A DNA stretch of 64,000 nucleotides. It comes from Cladocopium goreaui. Its lineage: Eukaryota > Sar > Dinophyceae > Suessiales > Symbiodiniaceae. The notes under the pieces were generated by a model. The model was not told the DNA's origin. It was given only the letters and a program-made list of their open reading frames with translations, and searched no databases. Location of the stretch: the NCBI GenBank assembly GCA_947184155.2, contig CAMXCT020006647.1:186001-250000 (forward strand), written 5' to 3'. The translations under genes were made by a program, and so were the position numbers. Of this stretch, positions 11,546 through 22,900 are shown one piece after another; the stretch's first letter is position 1; the number at the start of each line of letters is the position of its first letter.

Positions 11546-11799
11546 GAGCATTTCTCAGTAGCATGTCTCAGGAGCAGCAGTAGCATTTCTAAGAAGCATT
11601 CCCACGTAGCATTGGTAACTTGCATTTCTAAGTAGGCTTGGTCAGTAGCATTTTCAAGTAGCATTGTCCAGTAGCCAAAAAAACGCTGATTGCTTCTCCG
11701 CATGCAGAATCCGCAATGTTTTTTTTTTTTTAAGGGTTGAAGTAGCATTACCAAGTCAAACAAAGGTTCGAAGTGGCATTCCTTAGGAAGCATTGCTAA

Positions 11800-12150
11800 G
11801 TAAACGTGTTTGTGTGTGAATGGGGTGCGTGTGTGTGTATGTAAAAGGGTCTCTGTGTAAAAGTGTTTGTGTGAAAGTGCTTGTGCGGTGCGTAAAAGGG
11901 TATGTGCGTTAAAGCGTTTGCGTGTGAAAGCGTAGTGTGTGCAAAAGTGTCAGTCTGTGTGTAAAAGCATCGGCGTGTAAAAGGGATTGTGTGCGAAATT
12001 GTTTGTAAAAGCATCTGTGTGTGTGCGTAAAAGTGTTTGAGTATTACGTCTGTATGTGAAAGCGTATGTGTGTGATACAGCCTTTGTGTAAGAGCACATT
12101 TGTGTGTAAGGCATGTTTGTATGTATGAGCATGCTTGTATGTAAAAATGT
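11800..12150. repeat. GTGTGTAAAAG minisatellite, right block
   Basis: Irregular GTGTGTAAAAG/GTGTGAAAGCG units, same family as 10700-10890. Confidence 0.85.
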
Positions 12151-12307
12151 CCGTCTCAAGTCTTCTTCGTGTGTCTCCTTCGTATCATCTTTCCTTTATT
12201 CCTCCTTGAATTTCTTCATATGTACCTACTTTTCACAACATGTCTGCACCATGTCGCTTCATTTTAGGTATCATCGTATATTTCTATACTTATGTTTCAT
12301 GCTATAA

Positions 12308-12577
12308 GATCTTCATACTTACACCTCTCACTATGCTCCTCTACGCTCTCGGGCCATCCGTCGTCTAGTTGAGTTTGGTGGCGGCGTTCGCGCTGACGCG
12401 TTTGCTTGTGACGTCGCAAATCGCTTCGCTGGTGACGTCGATTTCCTCGTCGCCTGTGACGTCGTGTATCTTCTGCGTAAAGCCATTTTGGCAGGCACGG
12501 CAGTGTGGAGGTCGGAGGTCGGTCTAACAGGTTATATTTCATGGACAAAGGACAAAGGAGAGTTTACGCACAAGCAC
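12308..12577 (+). CDS. Stop-free 90-codon segment without ATG
   Basis: The frame opens after TAA at 12305-12307 and closes with TGA at 12578-12580. It includes HYAPLRSRAIRRLVEFGGG, then ADAFACDVANRFAGDVDFLV. The middle carries three 8-residue units (CDVANRFA, GDVDFLVA, CDVVYLLR) from a 24-bp repeat with GTGACGTCG at 12408, 12432 and 12456. With no in-frame ATG it would be an internal exon or a fragment of a mobile element. Family not recognised. Confidence 0.45.
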
Positions 12578-12639
12578 TGAAGTGTTGAAGTTGTGAGGTG
12601 CTTCAAGTTCAACGAATGTGCAAATGGTGTTTGAGATGC

Positions 12640-13005
12640 CAATGAATCAGAGAAACCATGCACAACATACTGAATGAACCAATGGCACTGTCAAGTTTGC
12701 CAGATGATAAGAAGCTTTACTAAACCCTAAATCCCCACCCCATAACCTCAAAAGGTAGAACTCTCTGCGCTAAGGGGTCTGCCAGGGGATTAGAGCCCCA
12801 ACTATCAAGCCAAAACCCTCTTCCACCCACCTCACCCACCCCAAAACCTTCAAAAGTAGTTTGGCAGATGATTAGAAACAGTACTACCCCCTCAACCCCC
12901 CCCCCCGCCCCAACTACCCCAACCCATCCCAGGTAGAACCATTGGCATTGTCAGGTTGCCGCATGATTAGAAACCTTGCTAAACCCGAAACCCACCCCAC
13001 CGGAT
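12640..13005. repeat. Degenerate C-rich repeat, three units
   Basis: TTGCCAGATGATAAGAAGC, TTGGCAGATGATTAGAAAC and TTGCCGCATGATTAGAAAC begin three units, each followed by a CCC-rich part and AGGTAGAAC. A run of 12 C's lies near 12896-12908. Confidence 0.7.
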
Positions 13006-13239
13006 TGCAAGATTGGCGTTTCTCTCGTCGATGTACCTCCATGCACGCAATTAACACGTAATTTGGAGAGCTTCACAAGACTTTTCGCCGCAAGTGATCT
13101 GCAAAATGTCGTCGTAAGTGAATTGCTGCATGACCTTTGTTCGCAAAGCACGAAGAGTGTTATCCTGTATTTTGCACCATCCACCATGTGCTGTCGCTCT
13201 TCTAGACGATGGGCAACCCTTAGACCCAGTGCTCACGTG

Positions 13240-13500
13240 AGAGGAGCTAGGCCTCGTCCCTTCAGCTTGTTGGAGGGACCGGAAGGCCTTCAGGATCCAT
13301 CAGGTATGGAAGGGGAACAGGGGCCTTCCGCTTGTTGGAGGAGACAGCCCTCAGGTGTGGAAGGGGGGACAGGTATGGAGGGAGGGGGGGTGGTGGAGGC
13401 CATACTGAGGTAAGCGGCGGAGGTCGTTCGGGGGGTGTGGTGGTGGGGCTGGTAGGCTCTTGTGGTCGGAGGGAGGGGGTGATGGTGACTATAACCTCCC
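13240..13500. repeat. TCAGGTATGGAAGGGG minisatellite, second locus
   Basis: Same unit as at 10180-10290, followed by GGAGGG/GTGGTGG-rich sequence. Strong purine asymmetry; open frames here are low-complexity and not credible as genes. Confidence 0.75.
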
Positions 13501-13822
13501 CCCACAATTCATAGGGACACTTTTTGCCAAATTTTCAACGGACAAGCTGAACTTATCAGGTTGTTGAACTGAGAAAAAATCATCCAGACGATTAGATTCC
13601 ACTCTTCAATTAATTCATGGTTCCAAACTAATTTAATGATGGGAACATCATACTTATATATCCATTTTTGCATATTTTTGCATTGATCAATACTCATAAT
13701 AATATAGTTTTAAGGTCCATTTTCCATAACCATGTCAAATCCCCCGAGGCTATCGGTTTTTCATTACGCATTTTCTAAAGGCCTAACCTTTGCCAGCCAA
13801 ATCCCGCCGTGTTGAATTTCAG

Positions 13823-13861
13823 GAGAGCCTGCGCGCGGAGAAGCAGCTTCAAGAGAATGAG
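13823..13861 (+). CDS. Candidate coiled-coil micro-exon
   Basis: Thirteen codons after GAATTTCAG reading ESLRAEKQLQENE, followed by a GT donor (GAATGAG|GTGAAC). Clear signals on both sides and a typical coiled-coil composition. Confidence 0.65.
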
Positions 13862-14782
13862 GTGAACGATGAGCGTTGAAGAATTCACCCGGAGGGTAAT
13901 CCAACATGGCTAGCTGCGAAATCCACGAACCAAATGGAGGATTTAATAAGGAAATACGGGGAAATCATGTACAGTATAGAATTCTATAAATGGGCAAGTT
14001 TGCAAACCATGTTATTACCGGAGGGTACATTTTTTTTCCTCTATCAATGGCCGTTCGAAAATGGAAAAATTCTGACATTCCAAACCATATATGATGGTCA
14101 GATAGACCACAATACCCAATTTTGAAACACAACAATCTCTAAAAATTGAACATCATTGAACCGTTTACCATCGAAAAAGGGTCCCAGTTCGTACGAGGGT
14201 CTGAAATCTGACGGATGTTTGGGCGCAAAGCCAACATGTCCATACATATCCAAAATGTGGAATAAACGTGTTGATGAACACGTTCAATTTATGAAATCTA
14301 TGTACAGTGGGGGATGTTCCATTGCAATGTTTGATTACCGGAGGGTACTTGTACATATCTTGTGCATGTCAGCAACCGTCGGTCTTTCATCAGTTATTTA
14401 GATATATTTAGATTATGTTCCATTTCTTTTGCGCAATGCAATGAAGAGTACAACCAACAATAGTGGGCCGAGACTTCCCAAACCAAAGAGGAATAGAAAT
14501 GAATAAACATACGTATTGTTGAGAATGGGTTTGGCAATTTAAGACCGCCAATTCGCATTCCTTCCGAAAACTATAGTTGCATTTGCTGCAGGTGATTGTT
14601 CAAATATTTTTTCCATGGGTCATTCCACCATTTGGGAAATCTCTCTGGCCCCAGCTACCCTCCGGCAATCATCACATGGTTTGCTGGAAAATCCATCAGC
14701 AATAGTTCGATGATTTTCCCAGCTATAAACCTCCACCTCCATAGTAGTTCAGGGATTTCCCACTACCAAAGGCTAACTTTAG

Positions 14783-14854
14783 CCAGGCACGGCTGGTGCA
14801 AGAATACTCCCAAAAGCTTAGCAGCTACGCACCTTGGCGCCGGCTGGAGCTGAT
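14783..14854 (+). CDS. Candidate exon
   Basis: After AACTTTAG, one frame reads QARLVQEYSQKLSSYAPWRR and then LELM, ending near a GC donor. The right boundary is approximate (14843-14858). It sits just downstream of a fragment resembling the TACCCTCTGGTAA family (GATGATTTTCCCAGCTATAAAC). Confidence 0.5.
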
Positions 14855-15084
14855 GGCGGGAAATCACAAACCATTTTTTGGGAAAAGAACGGTGGATTTG
14901 GTTGCCCCAAAGCAGAAACACGCTTTTAAATGATATAAGATACGACAAATCATATCTATCCAAGTGGGGTTCAACTCTTGAACCTTTTGAAGATTTGCAT
15001 CAGGATCAACGGAACCTGGTGGGCCAGTCGATCCCTGCTGTGCCTGGTCTCAGGAATCTCAGTGCAAAAACTTGAAAGATGAAG

Positions 15085-15167
15085 TGTTGAACATGAGCTC
15101 AAGGTCGCGGCTGCGAGATCTGGGATCTTGGAGCCGATGCGACAGAAAGAGCTAATTGGGAGATATG
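15085..15167 (+). CDS. Candidate exon
   Basis: A frame reading VEHELKVAAARSG then ILEPMRQKELIGRY ends at TATG|GTGAGAT, a good GT donor. The left boundary is uncertain: a second frame (ESQCKNLKDE, from 15054 after GGTCTCAG) overlaps upstream and may be a separate exon or the true start. Confidence 0.45.
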
Positions 15168-15536
15168 GTGAGATAAGGATGTTACTTGTTTAACCAACAA
15201 GACCTTATAGACCTGTGTATGATGTCTTACCAAGCTTCAGCATGTCCAAAATTTGTGAACTCAAAACTCAAAACCAATGGGTTTCCTCTCTGTTGCGGAC
15301 ATGATGGAACGGCATGAACCGACCTCGTGTGCGTGACTTGGTCATGAAAAACTGCTGACCATGAGAGTCGTCATGAGTGGATTCAGCCGCCGAACGCTTG
15401 TATTTGTTTGCTGTTTTCTCATGTCATTTTATTTAATGATCATGTTTTTATGCCCTTCACTTACATGTGATTCCATGTCAATTACGATGTGATTTGTACA
15501 GATGATTTACATGTTGTGATTTCACGACCCTCCCAG

Positions 15537-15636
15537 CTGTCCAGGCAGGATCAGGAACGGAGAGATTGGAGGAAGCAGCTCGATGAGGCCTTTTCTGATG
15601 TGACTTTGTTCACCCCAAATGGCTGCGGGAAGATTG
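15537..15636 (+). CDS. Candidate exon
   Basis: 100 nt after CCCTCCCAG and before ATTG|GTATTT. It reads LSRQDQERRDWRKQLDEAFS followed by DVTLFTPNGCGKI. Canonical AG and GT signals, charged first half. Confidence 0.65.
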
Positions 15637-16249
15637 GTATTTTCTATTCGTTTATCCAGCTATATATCTAATTCATATGGACCTACTGGTCTGATTTGAT
15701 ATGATACAACCTGATCTAGTCAATACAAAATCGAAATCTAGCATTGGTTCCGGCTGGGTGGGCCTAGCTCATGGGGCCGCACCTATAGCTCATATAGCAC
15801 GGACAAGACTCGTGATAGCACGTGACAGCTGATGGAAATAGATTGATGTTTCAACACCAAATTTTAAATATTCCCCTGAATGGGGCAGGCGAGCACACCC
15901 AGGGCAGGCCTTTATCTATTCTATTCTATTCTGACTTTTTGATAAAGATTGAGGGGTTTCAACGTGTTTGAACCATGGCAGCCAACAGAAAAAAGGTTGG
16001 GAAGACATTGCGCTATACTTGGAGATGACGATGTTGAATAATTCCTTTAATTGTTGTCCATGTTGGGGTTCAACGTCAAATTTCTAGGATGTTACTAAGA
16101 AGCATGGAACCATCGCCCCATTTAAAGATGATTTTGCTCTTTTTCATTGCCAGATTGGATTTATGTGTTGCTAGTAGGTCAATACATGAGATACGGTCAA
16201 AATAATCGTAGACTACTTTAGTAACGGAGGGTCCAGCTGTGTTGAGAAA

Positions 16250-16890
16250 CTGCACCAAACCATGCAAAGCGATAGGGCCCCTCAAAAAAAGATAACTTGT
16301 AACCATATGAGAGTGCATTAAACTTGGTGTAAACCCAGCAAATTTTGCTGTGTGCCTTCACGCGATGGGCAAAACTGATGAAGAAAATTCAACCTGCAGT
16401 GCCCACGTTTTGTGCAGTTGCCATATCATTTGTTATCCAAGGCAATCGAACCGTTGCTTTCTGCAGGCAGTTTATTTTGTTCTCCCAGGTCCCAAAGCAC
16501 TGGAATTGAATTCAATTAAATGCAACCGAATTCTGAATCAAATAAAAAATGTCTTCAATCTAATTCTGAATTCCGTTTTATGTGCTTCAATTTAATTCGA
16601 ATTTTGTTTTCCTTTGTTTCCTTTTCTTTTTCTTTCCTTCCTTTTTTCTTTTGTCTTCCTTTTGAAACTAAATGCAATCAAATTCTGAAGTAAATCAAAA
16701 TTGATGTTGAAGCCAATTCTGAATTACATTTATATTTAAGGTTATTTCCTTTTTGTTTGATTTGTCCTATTCCGCTGCATTCTTGCATGATTTAGTGTTG
16801 ATTTGAACAAAACACTGTAAAGCGATAGGCCCCCCAAAAAAATATAGGCGATAACCCATATTTTTGTACCAGGCGTAAACAATTGATTTT
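16250..16890. repeat. Pair of short direct repeats around AAAGCGATAGG
   Basis: AAAGCGATAGGGCCCCTCAAAAAAA (near 16264) and AAAGCGATAGGCCCCCCAAAAAAA (near 16818) share flanks including a downstream GGYGTAAAC about 60-70 bp later. The spacer is TTTCCTTTT-rich and AT-rich. Confidence 0.6.
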
Positions 16891-17654
16891 GACCGGCTCA
16901 CATGTAAATCCCCTCACAATAGTGGTAGGTTAAACTAGTCAAAGCAGCATTTTTCTTGGTCACAAGTCAAAAGATAGTTGTTAAGTCTTCCTTTCTGTTG
17001 CTTGACTTGAATATCTGAAATCCTCAAGTTAACCTTCCTTCCTGTTACTTTAATCCATTTGGGTATGGGTCAAGATTAGAGACCTGTCAAACCCCAGAGT
17101 TAAGATGAGTTAAGTATGTTTTTAGTACAGTATGGACCATCCAATACAATTTTGACCCATAAAATGTTAGATCCTCAAGTCACCATAGGTTTCAATGCTA
17201 AAACAGTGAACTTTTGGATGATTTGGTGATACCCCTATTTTAGGAGACCTCCACATTCCGATACAACTATTTAGTTCTATCACATTTGATCTATCTAGCA
17301 ATACATGTTCGAAAGCACCCTTTGTGGTTTATATTGGTTTGTTGTGATTTATATGCACATGGTCACAATATAGATATATCTTACAGAAACCATGGGTTAA
17401 TGTCACATCTATGTCCGTTTCGCCAAATTCATCTGTTATAATCATCCACTAAATTTCATTCAATCATGGATGATTATCCATAAAATCATAGATCCATGAA
17501 TTTTCATGGATTTTCATTGTAACCATCCACTAAATTTGATGTGGGGGATTATCCATTATAATCATTGGGATTAAGTTTTCATCATAAATCCTGGGGGGTT
17601 TTCACTAAATCTGCGGATTTAAATCATCCATTAAAGTCCATGGAAAATCCGCAG
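16891..17654. other. Intron-like stretch
   Basis: AT-rich. Around 17440-17650 it carries overlapping direct and inverted copies of ATCATCCACTAAATTT and ATGGATGATTATCCAT. No exon seen. Confidence 0.4.
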
Positions 17655-17755
17655 AAACGCTCAGTGAATTCCTCCAGGAACGCGGCCGAGCCTGCGAACT
17701 GAAGGACGACTCGTGTTGGGCATACAATTTTGACGACATTCGGTCAATGACCCAG
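17655..17755 (+). CDS. Candidate exon
   Basis: 101 nt after AATCCGCAG, before ACCCAG|GTATGC. Only one frame is open: TLSEFLQERGRACELKDDS then CWAYNFDDIRSMTQ. Both splice signals are good. It lies at the left edge of repeat copy B. Confidence 0.7.
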
Positions 17756-18228
17756 GTATGCCATATGCTTTGGGTGTGGTATGAGTTACTTGCATTTAGG
17801 TCATTTGTTTGGGAATGTGTCAAGAAATCCTATGCCATAGATGGAACATAGGGCAAATGTCATTTTGCAACAATCAAGACACATCAAGAAGCAGTATGCA
17901 TAAAACATGATAACACCCGAAATATTGGTTTGAGTGATAAACGAGACAATTTTCGAGCCCACTTCTTGCACTAGTCACCAGGATTATCCGAGCAAAGGTG
18001 GAATAAGTTTCAATGATTTAGAAAAAACACTGCTCATGTGTTGTGAGGAAGATGATACCCAAACAGCTTGGGATCTAATTATAAGAAGGACAGAACCTTT
18101 GATCATCCAATTTCAACAAATACTCGTAGAATTGAGGAAAAGATAAAACTCACTTTTGGCAAGGATCAGGTCAACTTGATGATTGATGACCAGCTTTGTG
18201 CTTCGGCGGGAGGATAAACTTGATGCAG

Positions 18229-18262
18229 AGACAGCAGCCGGGAGCTCCCAGAGACGGACCAG
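18229..18262 (+). CDS. Candidate exon in repeat copy B
   Basis: GC-rich segment after GATGCAG, conserved with 877-909 in copy A. Reading frame undecided. Confidence 0.3.
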
Positions 18263-18639
18263 AAAGAATGTCTGGGATCAGACCATTGGATTGTGGTGAA
18301 CTTTTGGATAGTTTGGATAACTATATCATATATATGTATATATATGCAAATTTCTGATTATTTCTGGTTATCCTATTTCGCATTTCTGATTATTTCTGAC
18401 CATTTCTGACCATTTCTGGCCTACCCTCAGATGATCAGATCACTAGATTTGATGTCATTGCCTGTCGGAAATCCTACTGCTTCACTTTCATGTGTTCCCA
18501 GTCATCTTGAACAAACCCTCCAGCAATCTAACATGGTGTCCAATATGTAGAGTGTAGATGACTTTCTTGTTTAGGCTGGGGATTTTGCCCCGCCGCCATG
18601 TTATAGTACATTGCAAGAAAAAACTTGGATCACATAATG

Positions 18640-18960
18640 TCTATATATATATATATGTAAATATATGGATTAATATATGTATAATTATATATATATATGT
18701 ATTTATATATATATATATGTATTTATGTATCTATGCTAATATGTATACATGTATATGTGTATAAATGTATACATGTCTATTTTTATATACGTATAATATT
18801 TGTTTTTATGTATATATGGATATATGCATATATATATATATTTTGTGTATATATTTGTGTTTACATATATATATATATATGTATATATATGTATATATAT
18901 ATTATATGTATTTAAATAAATATGTATATATAGATATGGTTTATATTTATATATATGCAT
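18640..18960. repeat. TATATGTA microsatellite
   Basis: Low-complexity TATATATGTATA tract. The apparent open frames (tyrosine/isoleucine/cysteine-rich) are artefacts of the repeat. Confidence 0.95.
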
Positions 18961-19347
18961 TGTTATTGCAAATATGCTGCATTATGTAGACATGGTTTGC
19001 CATTGATTCGACACACCCCAAGAGATGATTTTCAGAGTCGAATTGTCCCAACGGATTGCTTGGAGTACTTGGTGTGGGTTTATGAGCTACACGGCTTGAC
19101 ATGGCTTGTCTTATACCCAAACATTGCTGGCAGATCAGTGGTTTTGACGATCCCCAAATGACTGTGGTATTTTTTAGGGGGTAGAGTGAACCAGCAACCA
19201 GCTGGTTTTCCAATGTGTAAATACCGCCAGAAAATTATGTACATAATCATACATAGTAATATAGTAGTAGACATTATACATATCATACATACTGTAACAT
19301 ATTCTGAGCAGCAAAATTCCTTGCTGCGATTGGAGTTTTCTCTCGAG

Positions 19348-19398
19348 GCCAATCGCAGCAAGGATCAGATCTTGGAGACGTCCAAGGCCACCCTGGAG
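19348..19398 (+). CDS. Candidate coiled-coil exon (copy B)
   Basis: Seventeen codons after TCTCGAG reading ANRSKDQILETSKATLE with a possible GC donor. It is the counterpart of 1721-1771. The frame is preserved between copies, so coding is likely. It is the last candidate exon before the retroelement. Confidence 0.6.
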
Positions 19399-19578
19399 GC
19401 GCGATCTCAGAGGATTTGCAGATCCTGGGACGATATCATGGGGATATGATGGGTTTATAACGGGGATAATTATGTGGAATTTACCATTTACTTTACATTC
19501 CATGTTGCGGAGAATCATGGATTTGCTGATATCCTATGATCAGTATGTTATATACTATATACGTATATATATATATAT

Positions 19579-19783
19579 TGCGAAAGGGAACTAGGTAATA
19601 CAATCATTTCACATGCTGAGCATGTAGTCAGTGATGCATGGACTGCCAATCACTTGGCTCAAGTCATGCGCGAGGAAAAAGACCGTTCTCCGAACGCCAT
19701 GCAGTGACGTTGCCCTGCACTACCAGCACAACCGGTACTACAATCAAAAGGGATAATCCAGAACAAGGATCAATTTGTTCACA
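19579..19783 (+). repeat. Left (5') LTR, 205 bp
   Basis: Starts TGCGAAAGGGAAC and ends CAGAACAAGGATCAATTTG then TTCACA. It matches 38503-38686 in order: AAAGGGAAC, GGCTCAAG, GAGGAAAA, GGTACTAC, CCAGAACAAGGAT and TTTGTTCACA. The ends fit the TG...CA rule. The boundaries rest on this alignment and on the adjacent primer-binding-like site. It lacks matching flanking duplication. Confidence 0.7.
19645..19663 (+). promoter_or_regulatory. Spliced-leader-like relic in left LTR
   Basis: Contains GCCA and then TTGGCTCAAG, the exact last 10 bases of the dinoflagellate spliced leader as I know it (ending GCCATTTTGGCTCAAG). The right LTR has an even closer match at the aligned place. It may mark where the element's RNA was trans-spliced and hence the start of the R region. 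Confidence 0.5.
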
Positions 19784-19795
19784 GGTTATCAGCCG
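19784..19795 (+). other. Putative primer-binding site
   Basis: GGTTATCAGCCG lies directly after the left LTR. Its complement, CGGCTGATAACC, has the form of a tRNA anticodon stem-loop (7-nt loop CTGATAA between CGG and CC). Drosophila copia also uses a GGTTAT... site that pairs with an internal part of initiator tRNA. The primer tRNA here is not identified. Confidence 0.45.
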
Positions 19796-19803
19796 TAGGG
19801 CTC

Positions 19804-19824
19804 ACTTCTCCCGCCGGGAGAGTG
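19804..19824 (+). other. Hairpin motif CTTCTCCCGCCGGGAGAG
   Basis: A perfect inverted repeat (CTCCCG/CGGGAG) in the 119-nt leader between the LTR and ORF1. Near-copies occur in ORF3 (about 26241) and in the 3' non-coding region (about 38230 and 38363). Repeated use within one element suggests an RNA structure, perhaps for packaging or translation. Confidence 0.5.
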
Positions 19825-19902
19825 GTACCTGCGTGCTGGTAGCCGGGCCGTCTGAGCAATTGATTGAGGACGCAAAGGACCAATCAGCTCATCATCGCAA
19901 AG

Positions 19903-22900
19903 ATGCAAGGCGGCAGCGGAGATTCGCGCACCACGCAGTTTACCTTCAATGAGAACGCTGCTATGCCGGTCGAGGAGGTCAATCAATCTTCCCCTGGCGA
20001 CACGGCAGACAGTGGCGGGATACGCTCTACCCGAACTACACAGTCCGGATGGCAAGTCACATCAAACAGACGAAGAATATCCACCCAAAGTACACCTAGA
20101 TCTTCTCGAAACAGTGCTCGGAGTGATGTTGTCCGCCAAGGGCATCGACCATCTCGAGGACGTACTACTCCAAGGGACAGATCCACCAGGGCCGTGACCG
20201 ACCGAATTGGTGAGAGGACCGGGGATAGTCGTGTTAAGAGGAGATCAACGGATACTTCTGTGGCTAGTGAACCTATTGCCATGATAGAAGAACTACGGGC
20301 ACAATGTCAATCCCTACGTAATCAGCTGAACAACATGGAAGCATACGCTGCATCCAGGGATCAACTGATTCATGACATCGAGATCAGGTTCACTGAGTAT
20401 CTTCGGGAACACAATCAGAATGTATTTGATGAGGTCAATGCACTCAATCATAGATTGTCATGTTCCGCAAATGAGGTTGCAGAATATCAAGCAGAACTAA
20501 TGGTAGCATCTCAGGAAGATGAAGGTGCAACAATACGCATCCAAGACCTTGAACGCCGAGGTGCCCTAATGGAACATGGTGCACGACGGATCCATCAACG
20601 TGGTATGGAGATCCAGGAGGAGTACAAGGATGAAGTACATCACCTTCAAGGACTACTGGGTAATACGGAGGCAAGACTACAACAACTTCATCAAACCAAT
20701 GTCTTAACCACCGATATTGCCAATCGACTATACAATGAAGGTCAAGAAATGCAAAATGATTTCCAGAACTCAATCATGGAATATCGTAATCGATCTGAAA
20801 TGGCATCCTCCTCTAGTAATCAACTTGAAGTGATTAGCCAGCAACAATCAATTGCAGTTCATGAATTATCTGAGCGAAATCAGCTATTGAGTGAAGCCTT
20901 GGTTCAATCTCGTAAACAGGCCGAGCTGTATGAGAGCAGTATTGATGAGATCACTAGAGAGTCTAGGAAGAAGGTGTTCGAGGCAAATCAGGCCAAATTG
21001 GAAAGTGATCTGAAGCATCGAAACACTGAACATGATACCGTCAAAAGAATTGCATCATACAGGAACCAAGAGGCCGAAGCAATATCTCACCTGAGGCTTG
21101 AATCACAGGCTAGTGCAAACTTGATCGCAAGGGCAGAGCACTATGAAGAGCTCTATGCCAACGAGCAGAAGATGAACTGCGAATTGAAGGATGAGATCAA
21201 GTTGCAAAACACGAAGTTACGAAGATCATTGACTCAGGGTTCTACGACCGACGGTCGTGGCCCCGAAGAGATGCTTGTTGAAGATCTACGTAATCAAGCT
21301 AAGATCGCTCAAATCAGGGTTCAAGATCTAGATCATGAAGTTCATGAATGCTTACAAGAGAACTTGTTGTTAAAAGAAAGGTTGGCTGAAGTTGCGGATG
21401 TAGGGGCGTCGTCCCTCACCAATGCTGAGGTCCGAACTCTAAGATCTGAACTAGAGAGTGAGCGAAAATTAAAATTGGCGAGTGGTGTTCAACAATATGA
21501 GAGATCATGCATGTTCATGGGGGAAATCCAGGATAGGGATGAAAAGATTGGCATCAAGAATTCTGAGATTGTCGACATGAAACGTCACTTAGATGAACTG
21601 AGAAAGAGTCTCAAGGATTCTGAAACATCTATGGCTAGGATCAATCCTGACACACTTCCCTATTCGGCAGGCATTCCCAACTCCGATCTCGCATCCAGAC
21701 TGGTCATCGACAAACTGGAGAATGACGTGAGTGAGGCTAACTGTGAAAACGCTATTCTGAAATCTTGGGTCTCGCAGATCGACAAGGAGTTGACTTATGA
21801 GACAAATGTAGCTCATTCCTATCGTGGGCATGCTTTACCTCCTCAACAACCACAGCATTCTCAATCAAGCAAAAGAATCGCTGATCTACTGAAAGAGGTT
21901 GACAACAAGATCGCTGGCGGAACTGAGAGGGAATACTACAAGCCACCGAGTGGATGGGGCGGTCCGCCTGACCCTGATGGACCTCCGGACCCTTTCGGGC
22001 CTAATGGTCCAGGACCACCTCCTGAACCTCCTGGTTTGCCTTCGGTTCGAGGATCACAACGCGATTCAGCAGATGATGTCTCCACAGCGGCTTACACTGC
22101 GGAAGAAGTACCAAGAATGTCAAGACGAGAGGCTGACAAAGTCTATGTTAGTCCATGGCCAAAGCAACAGAATCTTGGGGTTTGGCAATCAGATCTCATC
22201 AAGAGTGTTGTCCTTTCGGCAAATGACGGGGATAAAGCCGCATGGGAGGCATGGCTACAGCCGGCTATTCGACCTAATCCTGACATCGAGCTGTTGAATG
22301 ACAGTGGGGGGCAACGGTATCAGTCCATCGACGCCAAGTTGTCAATCGCATTGTCAAACGTGATAGCCCAAGCCGGTGATGTTGCTCGTCATGTAGCGAT
22401 CAAATTGAGATTGAGAACACAAAGTCATAGCCGAAGAGGAACCTACGTCATGGGACGGGAAATCTTGGCTTTGATTCTGGAGCACTTCAGAACCCCAGGT
22501 CAACGAGAAACATCCTTCACCATGGAGCACATCGTATCGATGAAGTATCTCGGTGACTCGAACCTAGAAGTGTTCTACGAGAAATGGATGGAGATGGTAT
22601 CAAACATGATGCCGGATGACGTACCTCCTGATGATTGGCTTCGTGACGCTCTATACAAGAAGATTCGAAATTCGAGTCTTATGATGTTTGACATCAAGCA
22701 GTACGAGTCATGGATGGAAGGAGACCAAAGACGAAATTATCGCTACCTGTTGGATGTCATCGAAAGGCACATCTCCAGAATCAGAGAGGACAAGCATGTG
22801 GCAGCCAGAGAGAAGTATGCGAGAGACTTTGCAGGCGGCGGCAAACCTTCAGCTCCTGCTCCGAACCCAACTGCTGCTGCACCGGATGCAAATCCAAAAG

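Larger units (their letters stand above)
17757..19445 (+). repeat. Diverged ~1.6 kb repeat, copy B
   Basis: Homologous to 296-1810 with the same order of landmarks. It is longer because of an AT microsatellite expansion at 18640-18960. It carries the exon-like segments at 18229 and 19348 and ends about 130 bp before the retroelement's left LTR. Confidence 0.8.

Noticed and set aside
10484-11793. Open frames of up to 355 codons made of Ile, His, Met, Ser or Asp runs
   Set aside because: Produced by the GAT/ATG trinucleotide array read in each of six frames.
12951-13413. Overlapping frames on both strands
   Set aside because: Both look weakly protein-like, but no splice signals decide between them and half the region is minisatellite.
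18558-18989. Tyr/Ile/Cys-rich short frames
   Set aside because: Artefact of TATATGTA microsatellite.
20444-20773. Minus-strand frames inside the retroelement ORFs (also 22743, 25817, 26555, 33434, 34033, 34683)
   Set aside because: Shadows of the strongly supported plus-strand ORFs; composition follows the antisense of those codons.
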